This document shows positions 32,206-42,824 of a stretch of 64,000 bases of DNA, piece by piece; within the stretch, counting starts at the first letter, position 1; every line of letters begins with the position of its first letter. The notes below the pieces were generated by a model that had not been told where the DNA came from, searched no databases, and saw nothing but the letters and a program-made list of their open reading frames with translations. A program made the translations under genes and the position numbers. The stretch spans positions 52,092,354 to 52,156,353 of the forward strand of contig NC_065536.1 of NCBI RefSeq assembly GCF_932294415.1, read 5' to 3'. Origin of the DNA: Quercus robur (lineage: Eukaryota; Streptophyta; Magnoliopsida; Fagales; Fagaceae).

Positions 32206-34292
32206 TCAAGCTGGAGGGGCAACATCGTCGTCCTTTTTCGCCTGGGAAGGTTCCGCACCGATAGATGCCGCTGTCTGAGCTGCTTCATCCTCCTCGATCT
32301 CCTTGTCAACGGCCTCAAAATCTAAGCCTTCAAGGTCCATACCAGGTCCATGCTTGATCAAATATCTCCGAAGCAACTCAAACCCCTTAAAGTACCACTG
32401 GAACAGGATGGTGTTATATTCGTCCGTGGTCTGGAAAGCAGTGACGGCCTTGGCCACAGCGACTTTCATCTTCTGGGCAGCTACTGCCAGGAGTTCGTCC
32501 TTCTGCTTCACTGACTGCTTTTCAGCGTCCAGCTGCTCCGTCAAGACTTGAACTTGCTCCTTGGAAGTGTTGAGGGAGTCCATGGCTGCGATCAAGTCCT
32601 TCCGCAAGCCCGAAGCTTCGGCCTCCAATGCTTCCACCTTCGAGTTGGCCACGACGGCCTTCTCCTTATTTGCCAGATACTGCGTGGTAATGTGCATGGT
32701 CTCCCCCAACACCTGAGGACAAAAAGTTCAATCAAAATCAACAAAAATGGTCAAGCAGTTAAAGACGAAGAGAAAAACAAAAATGTGGTGGATTACCTGC
32801 ACGAGCTTGTGAATGTGACGGCTCACCATCTCGTGGGAAGGAACGCTCGTAATTTCCTCCATCTCCCCGGGGGTAAGGAGCTCGTTGGCACGGTCCATGG
32901 CCGTCTCGACGTCCGACCAAACACTGGCACCAACTTTCTCCTTCCCCTTGCTCGCCACTTTCTACTTCTTGAAAGGACAGGCCACCTCCTCAACCGAAAT
33001 GCCAAGAGAGGCAGCCAAACCCTCATCCAGGTCAAGGGCAGGTGTGGACGAGCCCCTCTCCACCACCTCCTTTTCTTTCTCCCTCTCCTTATCTGTAATT
33101 CTCAGCCTCCTCTGACCTATGTTGGAAAGAGGCTCATTCTTCTTGTCCTTAATTTTCTTGTACATCTCTTTGCTAAACTTGGACGTCATTTCTGCACAAA
33201 AGAGAGAAAGAATTTAAGGATGAAGAAAAAGAGAATAAAAGGTTAAGGACGAATAAAAAGAAAGTAAGAAGTTAAGAACGAAGAAAAAGAAGACAAATCT
33301 ATTGGAAAGTACAACTTACGTTTTTTCTCTTCTCGATCGAGGGTACTAAGGACGTAGAGGGAAGGCTCCGGCCCCAAACAATGACGAGCTAAAGTGCGCG
33401 GATCGATCAAGTCACCAAAATCTTCGATCGTCCTTGCGTACCTGATTGACGCCTGAACCCGCTCTTCGAATTTGCTCTCGAGCTCTAGACGATCTTTCAC
33501 TGCAAAGACAACAGCAAAGGGAAAAAAAAAAAAAAAAAAAAAAAAAAGAGAGAGAATGAGAGAAAAGGGGTAAGGGGGCATCTCATAAGGAGCAAACGCA
33601 CCAATCAAAGGGGTCTCCCACCGGCCCAACAGCCTAGGAACGTTCCCCCATAAGTCATCAGGCAATTTTTCCCAACCGTCACCCGATACAAAGAAGTATC
33701 TAAACTTCCAGTAGCAAAAGGATGACGAGAGATCAACTACCAGACGCGACCTCCTATTCCAGGGTACAAACTCATAATATCCAAATTCCTTGGACTCTTT
33801 CAGACGGTACAGATGGACGAACTCATTGACCGTGATCATGTCTCCGTCGGCGATGGTCGTCCAAATCACCATACAGCTAACAACTATTCTCCAAGAATTG
33901 GGCATAAGTTGCCTCGGTTCAAGGTTAAAATGATGAAGAAACTCCATGATGAACGGATGGACAGGGAACCTGAGGCCACACGAAAAAGCAGCCTCATAAA
34001 AGCAAACTTCCCCGTGGGCAAAGGCGCAAGCCTTTTCACCCTTCCTGGGAAGACGAGCTCTAGTCCCCTCAGGAAACTGGAATCTATCTTTAAATTTGCT
34101 AAAAACCTCTATTTTCAAGGAACAATTTTCCTTAAGGGCATGGAAAGGACGGACGACGGCCGGAGCGGGAGAATGGGAGGACGAGGGAGCACGAGAAGGC
34201 ACGGTGGTCGCTGTATCAACCCCGGCCCCTTCCTCACCTACGCTAGAGGACGAGCCCTTCTCTAAGTCACCTGACCCTTCCTCAAAACCCAT
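32206..34292 (-). pseudogene. Opposite-strand accessory coding region of the young Tat element
   Basis: Coding-like blocks read against the element. The first (about 34292-33600) opens with an ATG and an acidic/Ser-rich stretch, then FKDRFQFPE, VCFYEAAF, LMPNSWRIV, FVHLYRLKESKEFGYYEF. The next (about 33500-33320) holds YARTIEDFGDL and LARHCLGPEPS. The third (about 33190-32800) holds NEPLSNIGQRR and SRHIHKLVQ. The last (about 32712-32206) is a coiled coil with KVEALEAEASGLRKD, QWYFKGFELLRRYL and an acidic end. T/A-rich gaps with splice-like edges separate them. All blocks match the older element's opposite-strand region in order. Such extra frames are known for Tat elements. What it does is unknown. 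Confidence 0.8.
33522..33547. repeat. A run and GA-rich stretch in the accessory region
   Basis: About 26 A residues are followed by GAGAGAGAATGAGAG, in a gap between two coding-like blocks. On the accessory strand it is a polypyrimidine stretch, as found near splice acceptors. Confidence 0.7.
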
Positions 34293-35088
34293 GTTTTCCC
34301 CTCTTAGGATCCCTCAAACGGACCGAAACTAGACATGAGATTTTAACAGTAAAGGGTATAAGAGACCCAACGCCAATCCTAACCCACTACCCCTATAGAC
34401 AAATTCCTCAACTTGTGGGTATGAACCGTTAGGCGAAAGCGCACCCAATGGGTCGCCGGAAAGTTCCACTAAGGCTCCTAAACAGGCAAAGAGAAAGGCT
34501 ACAAAGGGAGAGTTACGCCTAACTTTGAAGTTATCCACCATTAAAGAGGAACAACACCACTCAGTAAGAAGAAGGGATAGTGCAGAGAGGAGAAAGAACT
34601 TAAAAGACACAAATACAAGCAAAATTCAGAAAGGAAAGAAAGCATAAATGGGGGGCGTACCTGGAAATTAGGGAGAAAACTGAGAAGACTAGGAGCAAAA
34701 CACGCAAGTAAGGGAGAAACCAACCGCGCAGAAGATGGGGAAATGAGAAAAGGAAAGGCCAAAGAAATCAAAAGGTTCTGCCTTGGAAAGTGCGAGAAAA
34801 CTAAAAAGGTTTTCACCAAAAACGAGATCCCCCAGCCAATGAGAATCAACCACGTGGCCGCGAAGTGAGCCACAGCCGCCATTAAACAATCAATGCAGAG
34901 CAGAACCCCAAACGCCATAACTGAAAAAAATAAAAATAAAAATAAAAAAATAAAAAAAAAATAGAGAGAGAGAGAGAGAGAATATATAAAATAAATATGT
35001 ATATATATTTACTCAAATGAACCTGTAAAACCCTTTCATATTCCTACGACAGTCCGAGATATGGACGATCAAGGAATAGGGGGGCAGC

Positions 35089-35588
35089 TGATAGGCTCGA
35101 TCAAATCATCATCGTCCATACGTTCACGACTAGTGACGGACGGCCTAACCAAGATCGTCATGGAAGAAATGGCCGTCGCTCAAGGACGAGTAAACCCACC
35201 TCCACCCCTCGAGAAACCGTTATAAAACATTAATCAACCTTCAGACCGTTGGGAGGGGCAGCTCACCATTAACACCCCGCAAGGGCGTTACCAGGCAAGA
35301 ATAAAGTCTCCATCAAGACTCCACCAACGGCTAGAAGAAACCACCTGTGAGTGCATGCATATAAATACATAACCCCAAAAGGGGTGGAGGTAAGGCAAAA
35401 ACTCTAGCACATTATTTTCACAGTTCTCTTTTGTCAATCTTTCTGACTTTGGCATCGGAGACTTTTTGGCAGGCACCACGCCGGCGAACTACATCCGTTC
35501 TTCCCTTCACTCGTTCTTGAGGATTGGGTTGGTTGAGGACGACTTCCATCTGGACGATCATACTTGACTGACGATCTGAGCATCATCA
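35089..35588 (+). repeat. 3' LTR of the young Tat element
   Basis: 500 bases from TGATAGGCTCGATCAAAT to GAGCATCATCA, preceded by a purine tract (CAAGGAATAGGGGGGCAGC) and followed by the target duplication ATGGG. A TATA-like ATATAAATA lies in the middle (about 35360). Confidence 0.95.
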
Positions 35589-35593
35589 ATGGG

Positions 35594-36042
35594 GACAAGG
35601 CTTTGGGACGAGGAAAGCCCAATTTAAAAAAACACAAATAATTTAGTTCTAACTAACTCAATTTGTAAAATTTCAATGAATAAAAAACTTGGGTTCGAAC
35701 TCCATATATATTTAGGATTCTAAAAATAAAATAATAAGAAAGAGCCCAAATAAAATATAAGCAAAGAGGGACAAATAGAAAAGAACAAAGAGATAGAAGG
35801 AACAAAGAAACCGGTTTGCATAGCCCTTCTTACTTAGGTCATCCCTGATGAGGCTCAAAATACAAATAGGGGCCTCAAAGACAAAATTGGCAACATTCTC
35901 TACCAACAATTTAGCCCGCCTAGCTAGATAATGGGCGATTCCATTCTATTCTCCTTTGATCCAACAGAACTTAAAATAGAGAGCTCGATCATATGAGGAC
36001 AACAACTTAATTCATGTATCAAGGACTAGATGTTGTTAGCAT
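35594..36042. other. Intergenic stretch, no gene seen
   Basis: AT-rich flank of the Tat insertion with no convincing frame. Before the insertion it was joined to the sequence left of 25468 through the single target site ATGGG. Confidence 0.5.
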
Positions 36043-37044
36043 GGTTTTCAAACCCGGACCGGACCGTACGGTCCGACCGGAAAAACCTCGAACCGTTCCT
36101 TTTTGCGGTTCTTTAAGCTTCAAAAACCGTTCAATGGGAAAAAAATAGGGACCCGTGTGAACCGCGGTCAGACCTCACGATTTTGAGAACCGTGATCAGA
36201 CCGCTTCTCACGGTTCTCTACTTCCCTTTGATCTGAACCTTTAAAAAAAAAACACACAGAAAAACGGATCCTCATCGACCAAACCATACCGAGCTTTGGG
36301 CCGACTGAACGAGCCGATGCCAACGAACGGAACTTGATGACCTTTCCGACGCCGGTGCGGTGACACAGTCGGAACTGATTTTCAAAACCGACCCATATAT
36401 AGAAATAAAATTAAGGGAAAAAAGAGAAAAACATTCTTAATAAATTACTAGAAAGAAATCCTACTTATGCCCCCCAACACAGAAGGTAATATTTTCTTGG
36501 TAGATTACATCTTAGCGTCGCCGTTGATGCTTCTTCCGTATCTGCAGAAGAGAGAGCAAAGTTAAGCTTAGAAACTGACGAAGAGAAAAGAAAAGACTAA
36601 AAATTGAAAAGTAGAGAAGAATGAAGTAATCAGATAAGATTAAAAGAAAGTGGAGGTAGGTGGGCATTAAAAGAAAGTGGGGATAGGTGGAGGTAATCAG
36701 ATGGCAATGCCACGTTTTGATTTCTTAGTCATTCAACTTTTTTTTTTTTTTTTTTTTAGTTTTATAAAAATTAGAGTGCCACGTTGATCTAAAAAATATA
36801 AAAATAGAAAATCAATACACTTTTTTTGATAATAAGTCCACAGTTCACCAAAAATAAAAAATATATATATATATATATTAAGAATACTCATCTTCTAAGT
36901 TTAATTAATTTATTTATATTTTAAATAATTATTAAATTAATTATGACGTCGTCACGGTTCGACCTCGGTTCAACCTCGGTTTGACCTTAAAAACCTTGAA
37001 CCTCTTCCTTTTACGGTTCAATGAACAGTCCGGGTCTGAAAACC
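36043..37044. mobile_element. Non-autonomous DNA transposon with GGTTTTCA ends, 1.0 kb
   Basis: Left end GGTTTTCAAACCCGGACCGG and right end CAGTCCGGGTCTGAAAACC are inverted partners. Near both ends the sequence repeats GGTTC/ACCG words (for example GACCTCGGTTCAACCTCGG on the right and CGGTTCT on the left). There is no coding sequence. Superfamily unassigned: a target duplication could not be fixed, although TTGTTA at the left and TTGGTTATTA at the right are loosely alike. Confidence 0.65.
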
Positions 37045-38686
37045 TTGGTTATTAGGCACTTAAGTCCGACCGGCCCATAGGGAAGCCTTCACTTTCATGT
37101 TCCACGGCCTAATTCTACCAATGAACCCGCTAATGACCTATGCTAATTATGCAAATAATCAAAAATAAACACACAAGCACAAACACAACAAAATCAAATT
37201 ATCTCAACATTAATTTTCATAATTCATGTTCTTCATCTCATGCATCATGCCATCACACATCATGTTATTTTCACATTCATCTTCACAGAATTCATCACAG
37301 AATGTTAACATCGGTTTATCATATCATCTCATCATACCCATAATCGAATCCTATGCACTTTCCTAATTCAACATCTTAATCATGTTACTAATCAATTAAA
37401 ATACACTAATTATGTTTCCAATCAACCAAGGCACCCTTATAATGTTTTTGGACAAGCTTGTGTACACGACTCAAGCTATGTACACGGCTCCTCAAGCTAT
37501 ATGCATGCAAGGTGCGCTGAAATTCAAAACTAAAGAAATTTACCATAATTTAAGCATGTTTCTAACCTATTTTATAAAGCAAATAAACTAAACTAAGCTA
37601 AATTAAATTACAAACTAATAAAAAAAAACATAAAAACGAAATAATAAAATTAGAACTAAAAAAATCAAGAAAATAAATTAAGGAAAAAGATAAATAAATA
37701 AAAACTTGCCTCGAATGCAAGAAGCCAAAGCTTAATTTTACCATTTCCCTCAGTCGATCTATCACACAAACCAAAAAGAGGTTTGTAAACCTTTAAAGTA
37801 AAGGCCAAAAACCAAGGGTGGTCTTAGCCAACAAAGAGAAGAGAACTTGATGGAATTTAGTGAAAAACTCCCTTTGGAGTTTCGAATGCATAGACTCTTT
37901 CTATGTGTCTCAACCCAATGGTTTAAATTCCTTTTTATAGGAGTATTTTGGAGTTGAAAATTCATTTCTGAGTAATATGCGATAAGTTTTTTAGAGCTAT
38001 TTTTTTTGTTGTGCAAAGTGCACCCAAATCAAGTGGCTCTATGTGTCTCAACCCAATGGTTTAAAATCCTTTTTATAGGAGTATTTTGGAGTTGAAAATT
38101 CATTTCTGAGTAATATGCGATAAGTTTTTTAGAGCTCTTTTTTTTGTTGTGCAAAGTGCACCCAAATCAAGTGGCACATGTTTAGGCATCAAACTTTCCT
38201 TCTAAAACTTATTTTAAGGTTTTTTTTTTTTTTTTGGGAGGGGGGGGGGGGGTTTCTGTTGCTGGCTACATATGCAACTACACAATTGTGACAACTCAAC
38301 TATGTCAACTTCAAACGATCATATCTTACTCATTTTAAATTTAAATTGGATCAAATTTGTGACAATTTTAAAGTAATAGATGTCTACTTTCAAATGGAAC
38401 AAATTTCACTCAAAGTTTTCTTATTGTTGAAGAGATATTGAAATAATAGTGAGCAAGATTCAACTCCTAGCAGTGGATTTAGCATGGTTTCTAAACAATT
38501 TTGTCATTCTCTTGCATCTTGCTTGAATAGGTTCTTGTGAGAATTGAGACCTTGAGTGTCAATATTGGAGACAGCGTCTCAAGTCATAAAGGGTACAAAA
38601 TTATGTGACTATAATAACACTAGCTAAAATGAGCGATTAAATCATAGTGTTTTAATCATGTCTATCATGCCAAATATTGTCTAGTG
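37045..38686. other. Intergenic stretch with a 138-bp tandem duplication
   Basis: No gene is seen. Two nearly identical 138-base copies (37901-38038 and 38039-38176) begin CTATGTGTCTCAACCCAATG. Each includes TTTTTATAGGAGTATTTTGG, a TATA-like word, so this may be remnant promoter or LTR material. A G run lies at about 38239-38251. Confidence 0.6.
37901..38176. repeat. 138-bp tandem duplication
   Basis: Two head-to-tail copies with only a few differences (an extra A in GGTTTAAAATCC and C for A in GAGCTCTTT). Likely a recent replication-type duplication. Confidence 0.9.
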
Positions 38687-39736
38687 TGAAAGCTCGAATT
38701 TGTTTGAAAACACAAGAGCTTGTTTAGACCCCCAATTAAAAGTTACAGCTCGGTTGTTTTTACTCTAACTTAAACTAAGTGCAGAATAAGAGTAAATGCG
38801 AGCGAACAAACAATAAAACTACTCTAAGCCATATTCATCAAATAACAACAATAAAATGAAAGCTAAAAGTGTAGGGAAGAAGGATGCAAATACAAGATAA
38901 CACTGAGACGTGTTATCGAAAAGGAAACTCAAGAACTCGGTAAAAACCTCTCCGTCGCCCTCCAAGCGATAAATTAATCCACTAGAGAATAAGTTGGAGT
39001 ACACGAATAACAAATGGCCCTCCAAGCCTAGTCTACCCCATGTACTTGAACCCTCTAATCAACTAACTTGACGAAGCCTTGTCTTTTCTAACTTTCTGGA
39101 TCACGCAATTTAGCCCAATTACATCCGCCAAACGATTGGCTTTTTCCAATACTTCCCAGCAACATCAAAACCTTACTTTACACTTAGATTGGGTGTGATA
39201 AGTGTTTGGGCTATCAACCTCTCAAGGATATGGAAATGAAGAGGTAGGAGTAAAGGAAAACCACAAAGGATTGTGTAGATGATTATGGGTATGACAATCT
39301 CTTACTCTCAAGTGTGTATGCTAGGGTTTTCTCTTTGAAAGCACTTTTCACAATATGTGGCTAATGAGGGTATAAATAGTGTGGGTGAAGACATGGTAGA
39401 GTAGATATGCCAAAATAACAAAACAGAATGTTTCACAGGTATTTCACGGGAAGGCCTTACCTGCGAATTACTCACTAAAACCAACTGTTATGACTCTTCG
39501 CATTTTAGTCATGTGCTCTACATGTGGCTCACTTCACGGGATAGCTTCTCGCAAATCTTCTCACGAAATCCACTTGGTCCTCAATGAGATCTTGAGTCTT
39601 CACACTCTCTCTCACACACAACCCTTACAATAAAATCTCACATAAAATACAGGGTAAACATGATTGAACATAATTACAATCAAATTTGGCAAGGAATTAA
39701 AGCCAACACACAATAGTTGTAAATAACAACTTTACA
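38687..39736 (-). repeat. Solo LTR, minus orientation
   Basis: On its own strand it starts TGTAAAGTTGTTATTTAC and ends CGAGCTTTCA, the canonical TG...CA. It is flanked by the perfect 5-bp repeat TAGTG (38682-38686 and 39737-39741). Length 1050 bases. It is homologous along its length to 40699-42579. No internal retrotransposon sequence is attached on either side, so it is a solo LTR left by LTR-LTR recombination. Copia or Ty3 origin cannot be decided without the interior. Confidence 0.88.
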
Positions 39737-39741
39737 TAGTG

Positions 39742-39996
39742 TAACGAGTGTATATATACAATGTGAGTAGGAGGTATCTCATTCATTGAATATATATGCA
39801 TCATCTCTCTTACAGCATGCAAATCCCACACAATTGTGAGACTCATACACTATGTGAGGTCATTATTGCTATGGGTTGTATACATTATCGCTATGGGTTG
39901 TATACCTTCGTTATACTAGAGACCATCACATATTATGCAGCACCTTAAAATAACAAAGATAATTATAATAATAATTAGGATGCAAGAAAATATATA
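39742..39996. other. Short intergenic stretch
   Basis: No gene. It contains a small tandem repeat, CGCTATGGGTTGTATAC twice around 39868-39905, and leads into the 101-base tandem pair described next. Confidence 0.5.
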
Positions 39997-40218
39997 GGTT
40001 TTAACTTGCAATGAGCATATTCTAGCTATTCCATGAATTTGTATTCACCAACTTACCGAGGTTATAATAATAATCATGAGAGGTAAGAAAATATTTAGGT
40101 TTTAACTTGCAATGAGCATAGCCTAGCTATTCCATGAGTTTATATTCACCAACTTACTAAGGTTTAGTTAAACGACTACATATATAATAATACTTTTTAA
40201 AAGCCACAAGAAAAATGG
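39997..40218 (+). repeat. Left copy of the long direct repeat flanking the plastid insert
   Basis: 222 bases made of two 101-base tandem units (starting at 39997 and 40098, each opening GGTTTTAACTTGCAATGAGC) plus a tail ending GCCACAAGAAAAATGG. The same sequence follows the plastid insert at 43935-44079 and, after the LINE, at 49770-49833. The inferred original state is one copy of this stretch, broken when plastid DNA was captured. Confidence 0.85.
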
Positions 40219-40280
40219 ATTATGAGATTCCATTGATACAGAGCCAATTCCAATAGGCTTATTGGAGGGTCCCATTGGCA

Positions 40281-40354
40281 TGCATCCAGTAAGAATTGAA
40301 CCTACGAATTCGCGAATTATGAGTTGGGCACTTTAACCATTCAGCCATGGATGC
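40281..40354 (-). pseudogene. trnI-CAU: trnI-CAU copy in the plastid insert
   Basis: On the minus strand it begins GCATCCATGGCTGAATGG, has the CAT anticodon in CAACTCATAATTC and ends TACTGGATGCA, 74 bases. One T-stem position (AATTCTTAC in place of the plastid AATTCCTAC) is weakened to a G-U pair. In the plastid this tRNA is modified to read AUA. A nuclear copy lacks that context and is not expected to work. Confidence 0.88.
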
Positions 40355-40916
40355 TTAGCGGGGATCCTCGTACATGGTGAATAACCAAATTCCAACTTAA
40401 ATGAAATCCTTAGAATAAATCAATGCAATTTAGGAGAACTCAATGAAAGGACATCAATTCAAATCCTGGATTTTCGAATTTAGAGAGATATTGAGAGAGA
40501 TCAAGAATTCTCACTATTTCTTAGATTCATGGACCCAATTCAATTTAGTGGGATCTTTCATTCACATTTTTTTTTCCATCAAGAACGTTTTATAAAACTC
40601 TTGGACTCCCGAATTTGGAGTATCTTACTTTCACGCAATTCACAAGGTTCAACAAGTAATAGATATTTTACGATCAAGGGTGTAGTACTATTTGTAGTTG
40701 TAAAGTTGTGATTTACAAATATGTACTTTGTTGGCTTTTATTCCGTGCCAAATTTGATTGTAATTATATTCAATCTTTTGTACCTTGTATTTATTGTGGG
40801 ATTTGATTGTAAAGGTTGTGTGTTAGAGAGAGAGTGTGTGAAGACTCAAGCAATTGAAGCCAGAAGAGTTCTCGTGGGTAGCTCGCGACTAAGCATCTCA
40901 CGAAGTGAAGCATGTG

Positions 40917-41719
40917 CAGTGGCGGAGCCACATTGGGACCCAAGGGGGCCTTAGCCCCCCCAAAATATTTGAAAAAATTAGTGTATATATATATATATAG
41001 TAGAGTTATTTTAATAAAGAAATGCTATATTCACAATATTTTTACAATAAATCTTAAGTGGTAAGTTATTATTGGCTGTTACGTGTGCACAAAAAAGTTA
41101 TTTAGTTGTGGATTAAAATTAGAACTAATAACAACTTACCACTTAGGATTTATTGTGAAATTGTTGTAAAAATATTGTAGAGGTAGCACTTAAATAATTT
41201 TCCTCCACTAAATAACCATGTGTGTGGTTAAAATACTTCCTACAAAAACAGGTGTGTAGCTGTGTAGGCTATTCTCACTTTCTCATATTTTTATTTGTAC
41301 TTAAAATATGAAAATAATCAATATATCATAACATCATAAATGTATATAATTAAAATATATTATTTTTATCATTTTATTTATATATAAAATAATATAACTT
41401 GTATTTGGTTGTAGTTATAGCTATTTTTTTATATATTGAAATTTGAATGATTGTTTGTCTTTTATTTAAAAATCTTTAAATTATTAGTATTTTCTAATAT
41501 TTTAGTCATTATATTTAATGGGTGATAATTTAATTTGAAAAATCTAGGTTCATGAACAAGTTTAGGAGTTGGTAATTCAGAAATAATACAATTTTGGGTT
41601 TTGATTATTAAATTGTATGTACATTAATATGGATTTAATTAATATATACACAGAAATAATTAATTGTCTAATTTTATGTTCCCCCCCCCCCCAAATATAA
41701 ATTCCTAGCTCCGCCACTG
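40917..41719. mobile_element. Non-autonomous hAT element inside the solo LTR
   Basis: Ends CAGTGGCGGAGCCAC and TAGCTCCGCCACTG are inverted partners of the hAT type. A perfect 8-bp direct repeat AGCATGTG flanks it (40909-40916 and 41720-41727), the duplication size of hAT. 803 bases, no transposase, AT-rich interior, with a C run near the right end. A second inverted-repeat unit sits inside (41021-41190). Confidence 0.93.
41021..41190. mobile_element. Small inverted-repeat element (MITE) inside the hAT element
   Basis: About 170 bases. The left arm AATGCTATATTCACAATATT is answered on the right by the inverse of AATATTGTAGAGGTAGCACT. The arms then continue with AAATCTTAAGTGGTAAGTT against AACTTACCACTTAGGATTT. 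It would fold into a long hairpin. The target duplication is not clear, so it could also be a native palindrome of the hAT element. Confidence 0.6.
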
Positions 41720-42824
41720 AGCATGTGCCTTGCACATGACTGGAATGCGAAGAGTCAGTACAGATGGAGACAGTTGTGTTTTACGAGTAGCTCGCAAGTA
41801 AGGCCTTCCCGCGAGACACCCGCAAAACATTTTGTTTTGCCATACTGTGCTATCTGAAATACACTTTCTGTATCCACACTATATATACCCACATTACCCA
41901 CAAATGTTAAGGAGTACTTTTGAGAGAAAACCCTAACCTCAAACCTTGAGAGATAGAGATTATTATACCCATATATCTCTACACATATGCTTGTGGATTT
42001 CCTTAACTCCTACTTCTCCATTTTCATACCATTGAGAGGTTGATAGCTCAAACACTTACCACACCCTTTCAGAGTCTCAAGTGAGCTTTTGGTGCTGCTA
42101 GGAAGCATTGGAAGAAGCCAAGGATGGCAGATGCAACATAGAGCTTATTGCGGGATTCGAAGAGCTAGACAAGACACGGTTCCGAGAAGCCTTGTTAGAG
42201 TAGGAGTTTGGAGGGCTTAAGTACAGTGGGTAGATTAGGCTTGGAGGGTCTCTTGCTAACTCATGTATCCCAACTGATTTTCTAATGGATCAATTACACT
42301 TGGAGGGCGGCGGAGAGGTTTTTTGCCGAGTTCTTCAGTTTCCTCTTCGATAACACATCGGCGTGTTATCTTGTGTTTGCATCTTTCTTTCCTACTCTTT
42401 TACATTTCAGTTTACTGCTATGTTGACTTAATTATGGATTAGAGTAGCTTGTTTATTTATCCGCTCGCACTTACACTATTCCGCACTTAGAATTAAGTTA
42501 GTGTAAAATCTATCGAGCCGTAACTTTAATTTGGAGGACTAAACAACTCTTGTGTTTTTAACACATTTTCGAGCTTTTAGTAGTAATGGTCCTTATATAT
42601 CATGTTAACAATCGAAAGATGGTAGTAAAAAAAAATATCTATTTGACAAGACTTCTTCCTATACCTATGAATTTCATTGGACCTAGAAATGATACATTAG
42701 AAGACTCTTTTGGCTCTTCCAATATCAATAGGTTGATTGTTTCGCTCCTGTATCTTTCAAAAGGAAAAATGATCTCTGAAAGCCTTTTCCTGAATCCGAA
42801 AGAGAGTACTTGGGCTCTCCCAAT

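Larger units (their letters stand above)
25473..35588 (+). mobile_element. Ty3/Gypsy LTR retrotransposon, Tat lineage, young, with a rearranged left end
   Basis: Parts in order are: a full LTR in inverted orientation (25473-25972), a partial LTR in normal orientation (25973-26231), primer site, gag (26207-27450), protease (about 27720-27980), reverse transcriptase (about 28430-28960), first RNase H (about 29150-29530), second RNase H (about 29630-30000), integrase (about 30230-31348), tandem repeats (31500-31790), opposite-strand coding region (32206-34292), polypurine tract, 3' LTR (35089-35588). The whole is flanked by the 5-bp repeat ATGGG (25468-25472 and 35589-35593). LTR divergence by eye is about 1.4 percent (inverted copy against 3' LTR) and 2.7 percent (partial copy against 3' LTR), mostly transitions, so it is young. 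It is nearly whole, with about five breaks in the main frames. Confidence 0.93.
40699..42579 (+). repeat. Solo LTR, plus orientation, inserted in the ycf2 copy
   Basis: Starts TGTAAAGTTGTGATTTAC, ends CGAGCTTTTA (a decayed CA). It is flanked by the perfect 5-bp repeat GTAGT (40694-40698 and 42580-42584). About 1070 bases once the 803-base hAT element and its duplication are removed. It is homologous to the LTR at 38687-39736. A TATA-like CACTATATATACCC lies near 41877, as expected for the U3/R border. Confidence 0.9.
40443..42824 (+). pseudogene. ycf2: 5' fragment of plastid ycf2, split by a solo LTR
   Basis: It starts at the ycf2 ATG (40443; [16 protein letters not shown]). It reads [14 protein letters not shown], has an extended T run that shifts the frame, then [18 protein letters not shown] to VVLFVV. 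It is interrupted at 40699-42584 and resumes with [30 protein letters not shown] and [14 protein letters not shown], ending at the junction with piece B. Only about the first 170 codons of the roughly 2,280-codon gene are present. In plastids Ycf2 is part of the import motor complex. Confidence 0.92.

Noticed and set aside
37140-37343. His/Ser-rich open frame of 67 codons
   Set aside because: It comes from a CATCATCA-rich stretch with no codon-use signal, start context or similarity.
40281-40354. A functional nuclear tRNA-Ile gene
   Set aside because: It lies inside plastid-derived DNA next to ycf2, has a weakened T stem, and its CAT anticodon needs plastid modification to read as Ile.
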